64,000 bases of DNA from Cordia subcordata (taxonomy: Eukaryota; Streptophyta; Magnoliopsida; Boraginales; Cordiaceae): positions 5,872,501-5,936,500 of the forward strand of contig JAPTOF010000001.1 of assembly GCA_028554755.1 (NCBI GenBank), read 5' to 3'. The notes beneath the pieces were generated by a model. It was not told the DNA's origin and did no database searches. It saw nothing but the letters and a program-made list of their open reading frames with translations. How positions within the stretch are numbered: the stretch's first letter is position 1; each line of letters opens with the position of its first letter. This document shows, in pieces, positions 53,053 through 64,000 of the stretch. A program made the position numbers and the translations under genes.

Positions 53053-53555
53053 GTATCCAATAAGTGGGATATTAATGGTACAAGGAATCCAAAATCCTGT
53101 TTAGAATTGCTTAATCTAGATAAACTTTTTACACCTGGAGAGGCCGACAAACACACTAGACAAATAAATCCTCACTTTCAATTAGGGGGGCATCGACGCT
53201 GAAGCAATGGATGGATGACACATATGCAAATTTTAAGAGCTTTTAAGTACACAACAGAGGATAATCACCTTCAAAATGATGCAATGTTTTATTACGATTT
53301 CATATTTTCCAAAGATCAAAATTCTTGGTTCTTTTACTAATAATATACAGAGGCACAGATCCATATTTTACCCAGTTATATCCTCATCGACCTTGTATAT
53401 AAATATATTCTAAAAGATACATCACCTACATGTATGTGGTACAGCTCTTTGATGTTGTACAAACGCAGGTTAGCTATTCCTTTAGCTTCACTAACTGCCG
53501 TTTTTATGTCACTGCTTGCGCGGATGATATGGTGCACTTAAAATAAAAGTCAACT

Positions 53556-56500
53556 TCACCACTGTGGATGATCGTCTTCTGGAGTTTGGGGAGGCACAGG
53601 CTTCCAATTAGGTTTCTCGTCCCAATACATGTCGTAATATATATGACCAGGCGTGTGATCTTCAACGCAACACCATATGCCCGTATATCGCTTCACACGG
53701 TTCCTGAACTTTTCTTCCCTTTTCTGATCACATAAACAAGGTCTAGATCAGCATGAAATCTGAATCACATATCATTGTTCCCATTTTCCAGTAAAAGTGA
53801 ATAGAAGTAGATAGAGACAAGGAAGACTTGCCTTATCGCTGAAACCTAAGAAGGCATCTTGCATTGATGAGAACTGAATGACTTTGACATCCTTAAATGA
53901 GGAAAATACTGTCTTGAACTGATCAGGAAGAGAGCAAATTAAAATGAGAAGTGAGCATGATAGTGTCAAACTTCATTATGCAGCACGGACTCGTAACCCA
54001 AGAAATATATCCGGAATAGAAAATTTACAAGTTCAAATGGAGTCATTCGGTTGAATATCTCTTCCCTCGTCTAAAAGTCCATGTTTACAAGGCTGACACA
54101 ATCACCGAGTCATTGAATGAAGTGTGACTTTACGTACAACTAAATTAAAGATAAGCTAGCTAGCTGCAATCAGGACCACGCAGAACACAGAAACAACAGT
54201 GCACTTGCCAGTTTGAAGTTTGCAGAGATGAGATAACCTAGTTGATTAAATGTAAAGCATTCTCTACTCATTGAACCATGCATCTTCCTGAACAAATATA
54301 TTGGCATGTTCGATCAACAACATCCGGTGTTTTCCTTACAACCATTTCAATGCGAGTATCTGCTCTCCTATTTTGACAATGGTGCTGTTAACTGTAAGAA
54401 CACAAAGTGATTTTGGCTTCCCCCGTTGAAGTACCTTCAAGCAGTTAATGTTCTAGTATTTAGAGTAGTTGGTGGCCTTCACGACACATGCTATCTCTGA
54501 GTTCTCTTCAAATAGTTGTGTACAGAAAAAGCTTTTCTTCCTAATTATTTAATAAGCGGATATTAGCAAGATTAGTCACCAAATCAGTTCTTCTGATAAT
54601 GCCAAGCAGTAGTGTATAACATATTTGATATCCACAATGAAGAAAACAAGTTTGTGTTGACAATCTTGATTACCGTTTCTTCTGTACTGTGCTTGGGAAA
54701 TCTAAGAACACCCATTTGGCTTGTACTATTTGAAGCTTGGCAACCTTTTGATCCTTCTTGGCAAAGATGGACATCGAGCCATGACTCTTTGACCTGATAC
54801 ATAGAGCAGGAATAGGATATATTAGTATTTCGGTCAGAAAAATGACAGATAGTAAGGCCTTTTCTTGGGCAAAATATTAAAAACACCTGTTGAGGCATCA
54901 ATGGATTTTGAAACAAAGAATACTCTCTTATCTTGATCCCTGGCCCAAATTCATCCTCCTGCATTTCCTTCAACATTACATGAACCTGCCATGGAAACAA
55001 TCATTGGAAACAGATAACTAAACTGCAAAAGAATTCAAAATAGTACCATGCACCCCCCGTATTCCTCCAGAACCTTTCGCCTTCATTAGGGAAATATAAA
55101 AATGATCATTTCATCAACTAAAATATGAGAAACCAAGACTATATACAGATACGATCTAAATCTGAACTTTTGAGAACATGAACGATAAATGACTACATTG
55201 TACTTGACTCAAGTAGTGATAGCCTGTTCGCCTAAACAGAAAACAGCAATTTACTATGCTGGATACTCGTCCATGCTCTGATGATGCATACAGAACCTCC
55301 ATTGCTTACTGCTATGTCAAACTGCCTGAGCTAACAACAGAGTTGATCTGTTCGAATTATCAATAAATCCACATTCTCAGTGATTGCTAATGTCTCTAAG
55401 TTCATGGGAACCTTTACACACCAATTTTTTCGATGGTAAGACATCTGTGACTAAACTCTGATTTGCTCTCAGTATGCTTTTAGTAGGGAGCAGATGTTTC
55501 GAGGGATTTAACTTCAGTGTCAGAATAAGGGTTCAGATGCCGCTCATAGATTCTTGGATTTTAGATATGGGATTAAATCCAGCATGGAATTTAGTCATCC
55601 CCGCAACAGTCAAATGATACCACAATGGAGTCAAATAAAATTTCATTCCTCTGGTTATTTTATCACATAATAAGTTGCTCCGAAGACTACTCTTGGGAAA
55701 GGAAAACCTCTGACACAGGGAGAGAACACCTGAAAAATGATTTTGCATCGGAAGAAGAAACATATATATAAACGGTAACTTGCGAGCCTTTTCATTTTCC
55801 TTCCCGATAACCGGAAGTCCACTAGCAGTTCTCACAAAGAATACTTCTTACCTCAAATACATGATCTAGAGGGCAAACAAAAGGCTGTCTGGTCAGGCTG
55901 CCTTGTAAAACTCCAGGATGTCCAAACCATAACCTATCTAACCTGCACCATATTGGAGGCATTACCTAAAATCACAAATAACAAAAAACAAATATTAAGA
56001 TTCATATTTAACAGCAGTAAATATGGCGAGCTCAATCAATATTATCTTGCTGCTGTGATAGAAGTTAAAAATGCATTTTACTCCTTGCGGCATTCATTTT
56101 AGAATAAATCATAATGGTTAAAAAGAATCTTTAATCCATCTCATGGGCAATAAATTATCTAAATCTGCGGCAGATATATGTCTCTATGTTCTAGATGGAA
56201 AAAGTATATTTACTTGCCAGACAAACTTCAGCTTCGTAATCATTATCAATCATGATATGTAATGATAAACTTCTTGCATCTAAATCTAGTCAAAAGAACA
56301 AAACAATAGAACAAATAAAAGGTCTTAGATTCAGCCATGCTACACTTTTTAGTTATTGGGAGAACCCAAATACTCTCTTTTGGATTCAGGAAACAACTCT
56401 CTTTTTGAGCTATATCGAAGAGACTCTTTAAAGTTGGACCAGTATGATATTCTCATTCAGAGAAGCTTGTATCATGTTTGTCTGCCACTACTTAACAATG

Positions 56501-59500
56501 TCACAGTTTGTTCTGGGTATGAAACAAACTCTCGATATCTGAGAGATTGTCATCACATAGATTATATCCTTTCGAGTCCAGCTCACTGACAATTTAGACA
56601 GGAACCTTTATTCAAACACATATTGTAGTCATAAATCAAGATCATCAAATGAAATATGATACCATATTGGCCTTCTATATTGCAGTAAAATAATAAACAA
56701 ATATAGATAGAAGATTTGGAAGAAGCACTAATGCTGGAATAGTTGAAATAGAAATGCATTACAAAATGCAAACAGCCAATAGAGATGGAATTCAAATGGA
56801 TTAAAAGACAAGAAAGACAGAACATAAAGCAAATATTGAGCAAAAGTTAGCAATGGAAAGGAAGTAAAAGTTCACAGAGAAAAATACAAAGTACTAATCT
56901 GATGTCCAGCACTTGAAGGATAAGCTTTGCAGGAGCAAAGTTACCAACATACTAGACATTATACAGAGATGATAACAGTGACTCTAAAATAAACATACAC
57001 CAAATCTAATATTTAGGACTTGAAGCAATACATTACTTAGCAGGGGGGTGATATACCAGTACAAAAACCATTATTTAGCTCTTTACCTATCAGATGAGGA
57101 GGGTAAGTCATCTTTTGGAAAAATGAATACCGGCAGTGCAATAGTTCTTCCATAATCATGAAATATAGAGAAGTATAAGTGCGCTATTTGTTATAATATA
57201 TAGAAATCCAAATACAAAAGATGGCAGTATTTCGTCCTTAATGGTTTAGTGAGGAAATTCATCTTTATGTTGTTGCTCCCAAGACTAAGAAATTCACTGT
57301 ATAAAGAAGATGTCAAAGATCAGGGTACTTACCAATGTCCGATTCAACAATGAAGCTATAGCGAGTGCAGTCCTTATCTGTTTTATCTGAAGATCAAAAA
57401 CATATATGGTAGTTACATTAAAAGAACAAGTATGACGACCACCAGGTTCCAATACACCACAAAGTTCCTGTGCTTCACGTACTTGGTAATTAACAAGAGA
57501 AAAGTGCGAGTCAATATTGTGCTCTCCATCTAGCAACAAATTCTTTGGGATAGATGCTTTGAACGCTAGGAATCCTCCTGCATACGATCCTCAAAGATAT
57601 TAGATTGCTATATCATTAAACCACGAATAAAATTAGTAAGAAGGACGAGCTACATGTAGAGATCTATATTGTATATCCAAAACCAATTATGTTATAAGTA
57701 ACTAAGATCACGAAACTAGAATTAACTGCCTAGAAGATAAACAGAGCTCCAGCGCAATGAAGCTCGTGCAGAATTTGGCTGTCAGAATTTAGGCTATTTG
57801 CTGGACATAAAAAGCCAAAACACAGAACGTTTTGCATTTGCATTTTCCAATGTTTCAAAGAAAGCCATCCCCAAGTCTGATTTTGATGCAATGCTGAATT
57901 TTTTCTTTCTTCCCACTGAGCATAGATAACTATATACATCCTATAACAAGAGCTGCCACCTCGGTATCTCTTGTTAATAATAACAGAATCATAAAAGTGA
58001 ACTTTCTATAGTGTCAAGGAGAGCCAGAAGGTCAACAGAAGGAAAGAAGCTGTTTCAACAATAAGCAACTGAAGGAACCTGGTGGATCGTAATATTCTGG
58101 TGGGTCATAGAAAACCATCCCTTCACGTAATCTATGACGCTTTCCCTCAGTGCCGGCATATTGGAATGTGGTGTGTACAGCATAAGGCTCCAACCTGAGT
58201 TGTTGATACATAGCCTGCCAGTGGACCACAATTAGTCATTTGGTGCAGGAGGCACACGTAGAAAAAGAAGTTCATAGAAAGCAATTCTTTGTCAGTTGGG
58301 ACTATGAAATATCTTTCTTCACCTGTAATTCAAACCTAAACAGCTTAGGATAGATCTAATATGAGTTAATTCAAATCCTACATGGGTTTGATATTAAGTA
58401 TGTGATATCCTAACCTATTTTTGGATAGTCATTTAACTATTTAGTGCACATAGACAAGGCCTGAAGCATAACATAAATTTCACAGTTGGAATACTATAGT
58501 TTTCTAGTTTATCTGTTTCTTTGGTTGAGTTCAGTTCTCTCCAACTGAAGCTGACTGTGGTTCCCAACTAAACCCTTACGGACAGGGTATCTTCTCTCTT
58601 TTTAACTTGGTCATATCCCAGTTCCCTAGGTTTTGGGGGCTAAACCATCAAACGATATCCATAAATCCTTGGTTTGAGCCAGATTTTGAAACAGAACCAT
58701 CATTCTTCCTCGCAATCCAGCCCCAGTAACACATGAATCGAGGCCATCCTGTATCAGTATGATTCAGCCAAACCTCACTGATGTACTAATTGTTGTAGAG
58801 AAATGAAATATTCAGTACAAGCCGGGTTAGAGCAAGAATTATACGTCGAGATATAAATTCTTAGATCAGATACTAAAAGCTACATAAAACATAAAAGAAT
58901 TAAGGTTTAAATTGCTTTACCTGGACAAAATAAGTATGTCCACTACAAAAAATACTTGCGGGGAGAAGTCCAAGCTTGAGGTTTCCATCATAAGCATAAA
59001 CAAGACCACTGTCCCCATCAACAGATGGTCCTAGTTGCCTGCGAATTATATCATTGAAACCATTCTGATCCCAAATCTTATCATCAGCGAGAAGCATTTC
59101 TTTCCATTCTTTAGCTAACTTCTTTGAAGAATCACTTGGCCGCCAATGAAAAATTCCTATATTGTAGGCAGCACCAGCTGCAAGACAATTTTTAATTTCC
59201 AGTTACGAAAAGCTTGATGTTGAAGTTAATATTTCTACTGAATTACAGAATCAGTTGAATATATTTAACTGGATGTAAATCATTTGAGCAAATACCTCAC
59301 AATGGCAAAGAACCAATGGAAAATAATTTGGTTCGAGAATAGGTGTTTTCAACAATAAGCTTTCAACTGGCTTTTATGGTACCAACCATAAGGGAACCTC
59401 ACTAGTTTTGCTACACAGAAGGTTGCATGGAGTTTTTGAAGGGGGAACTTTGCTCCATGATGATCTAGTCAAACATATTAAATATTGAAACTTGGCACAT

Positions 59501-62500
59501 GAAAGAAACATGCAATTAACTAAGTGAATTATTTGCAAACAATATATCCCAAATTATAAAGATGCATTCAAGGAAATTGTTTCATATCTATCCACTGTAG
59601 ATTACAATTATAGCTGATATCACAAACCAAAAAACACAAGCTGTCTACACATTGCACAGGTCATGACAATTAAGATCCACATGCAGACCCTAATCACTTA
59701 CTAGCAGTAATACTACTGTCCTTTACATAGAATCATAATCCAATGCTACATTAATCTAGATTCATGCACTTTCCCTTTCTTCTTTATATTTATTGATTTT
59801 ATCTTTTATGTCTTTGGATATCCTATTTTTTATGTTTCTTAACTAGTGGCAAAATTTTCGTTGCATTCTAAAAGGGGCTTATGAATGACAAAAGGCTCAG
59901 GCTACCAGGAAAAATCACCAAGCAAATATAAGAAATTAGATGAATGTAACCATCTCTCAGCGACTTTACCTTCTTGCCAGATCTCCAATCTGTCATCAGA
60001 CACTGTTGGCACAACTTGATCAGTAGAAGTCAAGATATCCGCTTCAGGGTAACGTGCAAGATAGGGAAGGGGATTCTGTCGAGGAATATAACAAGTTGCT
60101 AGAAACATGTTAAGAAAAGGAAAAAATTATGGAACTAATAAGTTAAGAGAAGATAAGAACAAAGCAAGGGAGCATTCATTATGAGATATTTCATAAACAC
60201 CTTAAGAAATTATGCAAGAAGTAAAAAGAAGACCACTGCTGAAATATGGACAGTAAAGGAACACCTTCACACCTCCCTGCCCAGAGAGTATATATATATT
60301 CCCTTCTATAACAGAGACACTTGTAAAGAAAGAATAGATCTATCCATTTAGAGTTCGTTTCATGTTCATTGGAGAACCTTGTCTTCCAACTCACAACATT
60401 AAAAAGGAGGTGTAAATATAGTGTGCCTAGTCTTCTCTCTGTCAAACACCCCAACACCACCCCCCCCCCCTCCAAACCAAAAAAGAAAAAAAGAAAAAGA
60501 AAAGGAAAAAGGGAAAGAAAACACCATCAACACCCAACCAAAAAGAGAAAATAACTTCCTTTCTATTACTTCGAGCAATTTTGATAGAGCAGTAGATGGC
60601 ATAAGCTCAAAACACTTCTCAGTGAGCAAGAAAGTTGGCAAAATCAAAAATTACTTGGGGCTTGTTTGGATGGGCTTTTTTTAATTGCTTTTTTTAAACA
60701 ACTTTTTAAAAAACTGTTTTTTTTTAGAAGCAAAAAATTATGGCTTATGAAAAAAGGCTGTATTAGAGTTTTTCTCAGAGTTTTAGCTTTTCTGGAAGCC
60801 AAGTCAAACAATTATTGCAAAAAGAATGTACTCTTTTCAGAAAAAAGTGCTTTCTTCTAAAAAAAAGCCAATCCAAACAGGCCCATAGTCACATGAGTTT
60901 TAGTAAAACTGTGTAAACATAAAAGGGCAGCAAATTAGCAAGCTTTCCTTCTAAGAAAGAAGCAACTATTAGGCATGACATATTACCTTCAACCACACCA
61001 TGTCAGTATCACACATCAGTAGCTCAAAACCAAAAGGCAGGATTGAATCTATCAGAATAACCTTCTCTCTCCCCATTTTGTGGAATGTTGGTGAGCCCCA
61101 TCCAACATCTACAGTGCTCATATGGCTTCCCATATCAAAAACTGGCACACCTTTCCAGTAAAGAGCCTCCAACAGTTTTGTGTCCATAGCACCTGATGAA
61201 CAACTAGGTACAGCTCAGTTTACCTACAAATGGTTAGCAGATAAAAGAAATGCTTCTTCTCTGAAGCAAATATTTTGACAACTGAAAATCACTTACCAAC
61301 CAGAAGGTTCTCGATGCCCATATCAGTCAAGCGTTTAACCCATGTCAAGATAAAATCCATAAAAGCAAAGTTACCAAAGGTCACTATTACAACATTATCG
61401 TTCACTCTTTGCTGAACCAAATCTTTTGTCAACCTGAAATTTTTTAAAGATGGCATCTTTGAACCAGAAGGGGGAACTTCCCAAACAGGTTTCATTGATT
61501 TGTTTGGATGCTGGGAATTGTGCACTATTGGTCGGTGCGAGGAATTAAATGCTTGATCCAAGGTTGACGAATTTATGTCTGTGATAATTTACTCACTGGT
61601 TAGCAGAGTGACACAGAAGATACGAGATAAGAACATCGATTGACAAAGAGGAGATGATGGAACTAACATATACCACAAGAAAACACCTCCCACCCCCACC
61701 CTGAACAAGAACATGAACATACAAGAAAAAAAAGGAAAGATATGTGGAACAATTGCCTCCCAAGGAATACAAACAACAAACCGGCTTAGAAATACAATTT
61801 TTACAAAGGCACTTTAACATAGAAACTGGAGATATCTAGAACAAACTCACATGCCTCAATCTTCAAGACCAGGAAAAAACCACAAAAGCATATCATGCAT
61901 ACATCTATCGCAGGGATAATGTCTGTTTGTCACACTTCTACATTAAGACTCCACCAATTTAAATATCAAGTCTGTTTAACATTTTCTGGTCAAAGTACTA
62001 ATCTTTTTCTGAAGCAAATTTCTCATTTTGACTGATCAGATTCCTGAAAAAAATTTTACAACATTGAATAATGTCCAAAATACATGGGCATATACATTTC
62101 AGAATTCTTAATAAACATTATATCTCAAAAAAGGAGAATCTTTTCACAGAACAAAAGTCAAAATAAGCATTTAACTTCAGGTGGAGCATACAATACATAC
62201 ACACATACATCCGTAACTACATAGCTACATGCAAACTATGACTGTAAGGAAACTGAGCAAAGTCCAGTCATGAAGCACAACGTACAACACATTCGTCTAT
62301 GTCCGCCGCAACATAGTAAATCGTCAAGCTTATAATTTCAAAAAGTCATAGTTTCAAAACCATAAAACATTCACATGTATCTCTTTATATTCAACCACTG
62401 CAGCACAAAGTACAGCATCACTTAAATTTCTTATATTATATAGCAAAGCTTCAAGCTTTACAATCTTAGGAATTCTTACCCCAGATACCTAATCACACAC

Positions 62501-63102
62501 CACACACTATATAATTGTATCCATTGATGTTCAACCACTGAAGCACAAGGTATAACAATCCTGCAGTCTCCACATCAGCCAGCCAAACTTTAAAACTACT
62601 CATATCTCATACCGTAGATTATACATGAATTTCAGACAAACAAACACATAAACACACACACATATAGAGCATTTCACTTACATTTCTTATATAGCAAAGC
62701 TTCAAGCTTTAAAATTATAGATATTCGAACTTTAGATACCCAATCACACAGCACATACTACATCATTGTAGCTATTGATGTTCAACCGCTGAACACAAGG
62801 TACAACAATCCTGCATTATCTCCATATTCGCAGCCAAAGCTCAAAAACTTCGTTAAAATCATAGCGTAGATTACACATGAATTTCACACAAACAAAAACA
62901 CACACACACACATATATATGTATTTAGGTATATATGCACCTGGTGAAGTTGACGACTCGAGCCACGGTGTTGAAACGGCGCCGTTAGAAGAATAAATAGC
63001 AGAGAAGACATAGAAAGAAGAGAAGACGATTCCGATAACGACGGTGGCGTAGATCGTCACGAACAATGGCTTGGTATTCGCGGCCTCCGGAAACCAAACC
63101 AT
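53556..63102 (-). CDS. XEG113: Arabinosyltransferase XEG113-like (extensin arabinosylation, Golgi type II membrane protein)
   Basis: Thirteen exons on the minus strand, in transcript order: 63102-62940, 61578-61297, 61192-60987, 60075-59970, 59177-58921, 58214-58079, 57577-57483, 57386-57333, 55965-55852, 54985-54887, 54793-54674, 53918-53832, 53723-53556; 1887 nt, 628 aa (Arabidopsis about 640). An N-terminal signal anchor covers residues about 11-37 ([20 protein letters not shown]). A glycosyltransferase GT77-like nucleotide-diphospho-sugar domain includes [12 protein letters not shown] and the DXD motif [10 protein letters not shown] (DTD at 210-212). Conserved blocks follow: [54 protein letters not shown] and the C-terminal [20 protein letters not shown]. 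The family adds L-arabinofuranose to hydroxyproline-linked arabinosides of extensins in the Golgi. Exon 12 uses a GC donor (AAG|GCAAGT) and exon 6 a weak donor (G|GTTCCT). Confidence 0.93.
60657..60884. mobile_element. MITE family B, copy in XEG113 intron 3
   Basis: GGGGCTTGTTTGGATGGGCT at the left and AAAAGCCAATCCAAACAGGC at the right are clear inverted ends. It is the least AT-degenerate copy, so probably the youngest. Confidence 0.75.
62390..62925. repeat. Tandem duplication, period 256, in XEG113 intron 1
   Basis: CACTTAAATTTCTTAT at 62419 recurs as CACTTACATTTCTTAT at 62675. Both continue through TATAGCAAAGCTTCAAGCTT, TTGATGTTCAACC(A/G)CTGAA, ACAATCCTGCA and CGTAGATTA(T/C)ACATGAATTTCA to an ACACACACA stretch. 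A further partial copy (TATTCAACCACTGCAGCACA) starts before 62395. Confidence 0.92.
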
Positions 63103-63756
63103 CGCGTAAAAAAAAATCAAATCAAATCAGATCAAACCAAACCAAACCGAATCGATTCTTAATTAACTAACTATACATGCACACAAGCTTTTATTATTAA
63201 CATTCAATCATTTCATTTTTTCTTCGAAATTTTAACTTCAAATTCTTATTTTGATCACTAACAACAAAAATTGAATCTCAAGCAGCTTAACACCAATATG
63301 TTAGTGAGGTTTTTGGTTTTTCACAGACAAAAAAACGGCGAGGGAAGAAAGGTTTTGGTTTTAGAAAGTCAACGGATGAGGTTTGACTTTAATTATCCTA
63401 AAAGGGTTAACCAATGGAGAACCCCTTTCTCACCTGGCCAGAGGCCCCTTAACCAGGCGGGAGGTAAATCGAGGGATGTGCGTGAGTGGCAACCCGACCA
63501 GGGAGAGGACCAACGGGCGTGAAAATCCAAAGAATATTTCGCAATATTTCAATGGAGATCGCCGCCACACTGACTGATCCGCGTTCGCGTGTCTCCACCC
63601 TAATCAAATTATTGATTGGAATCAATTGGGCGGAAGGAGAGTTGTTAATGATTTTCCTTACAATTATAATGCATAAGAGTGGTTTGGTGAATGTATATTT
63701 TATTAGTTTTAGTATTAAATAATATTTGTTAAACGACAAATAGCTGTCGACGACGG
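63103..63756 (-). promoter_or_regulatory. XEG113 upstream region
   Basis: AT-rich next to the start codon (AACCAAACC repeats at 63125-63150), then a GC-richer patch at 63410-63600 (GCCAGAGGCCCCTTAACCAG, GATCCGCGTTCGCG). No TATA motif was assigned with confidence. Overlapping short frames on both strands are not convincing genes. Confidence 0.35.
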
Positions 63757-63931
63757 AACCAGGTTTTTTAGTTTTTTTTTTTTTTGAAGGAAAAAAAATA
63801 TTTCTTTAAAAAGTTAAAATTTTTAATTTTAAAAAAATCTATAAATTATTATTTTTATAAAATTTTAATTTTTTTGAAATTTAATTCAACAATAAAAAAT
63901 GATTTTTTTAAACCAATCAAAACAGGCCGCT
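63757..63931. mobile_element. MITE family B, copy upstream of XEG113
   Basis: The right end AAACCAATCAAAACAGGCC matches the family; the left end is blurred by a T tract (TTTTTTAGTTTTTTT). It lies about 660 bases upstream of the XEG113 start codon. Confidence 0.5.
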
Positions 63932-64000
63932 AAGTATATATATTGCTTTATGTCTAACACATAATCTAAATTTGTGAAGGCTCAATAATATTTGTTTATT

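Larger units (their letters stand above)
51920..53555. other. 3' region between convergent ABCE2 and XEG113
   Basis: ABCE2 3' UTR to about 52330. Two MITEs follow (listed separately). 53060-53555 is the presumed XEG113 3' UTR and spacer, with no ORF of interest. Confidence 0.6.

Overview
The window is nuclear DNA from a flowering plant, most likely a core eudicot. Genes are intron-rich with GT-AG splice sites, introns and spacers are AT-rich and full of MITEs, LINE remnants and simple repeats, and every recognisable protein is closest to a well-known Arabidopsis family. I could not fix the species. All exon models were built by hand from splice signals, reading frame and remembered family sequence, without alignment tools. 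The four long models sum to whole codons without internal stops.

Layout. (1) 551-2173 (+): the last four exons of a Nudix hydrolase 3 / DPP III-like gene whose 5' part lies left of the window. (2) 4566-22588 (+): a complete 21-exon copy of the same gene (774 aa, NUDT3-like). The two copies share exon lengths, introns and 3' flank, so this is a tandem duplication. (3) 22589-28999: a transposon-rich spacer with a hAT-type element bearing an 8-bp target-site duplication, an L1-type insertion with a 21-bp target-site duplication, and two unidentified coding-like stretches. (4) 29000-34534 (+): an F-box protein of the SKIP31 type (415 aa, 9 exons). (5) about 36395-39352 (+): a glycine/proline/histidine-rich protein of the GRP A3 type (151 aa, 2 coding exons plus a 1.9-kb leader intron and an ABRE/G-box promoter). 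(6) 39353-46180: a spacer with a roughly 1.1-kb duplicated block and several small repeats. (7) 46486-51919 (+): ABCE/RLI ribosome-recycling ATPase (606 aa, 11 exons). (8) 53556-63102 (-): XEG113-type extensin arabinosyltransferase (628 aa, 13 exons), convergent with the ABCE gene. (9) 63103-64000: its upstream region.

The genes are unrelated housekeeping or growth functions: isoprenoid/peptide hydrolysis, ubiquitin ligase adaptor, cell-surface or stress GRP, ribosome recycling, and wall glycoprotein arabinosylation. I see no co-functional cluster and no clearly new system. The most unusual features are the tandem NUDT3 copies, repeated intronic tandem duplications (about 160-280 bp) in unrelated genes, a likely mitochondrial DNA insertion in an ABCE intron, a GC-AG intron in XEG113, and transposon insertions with readable target-site duplications.
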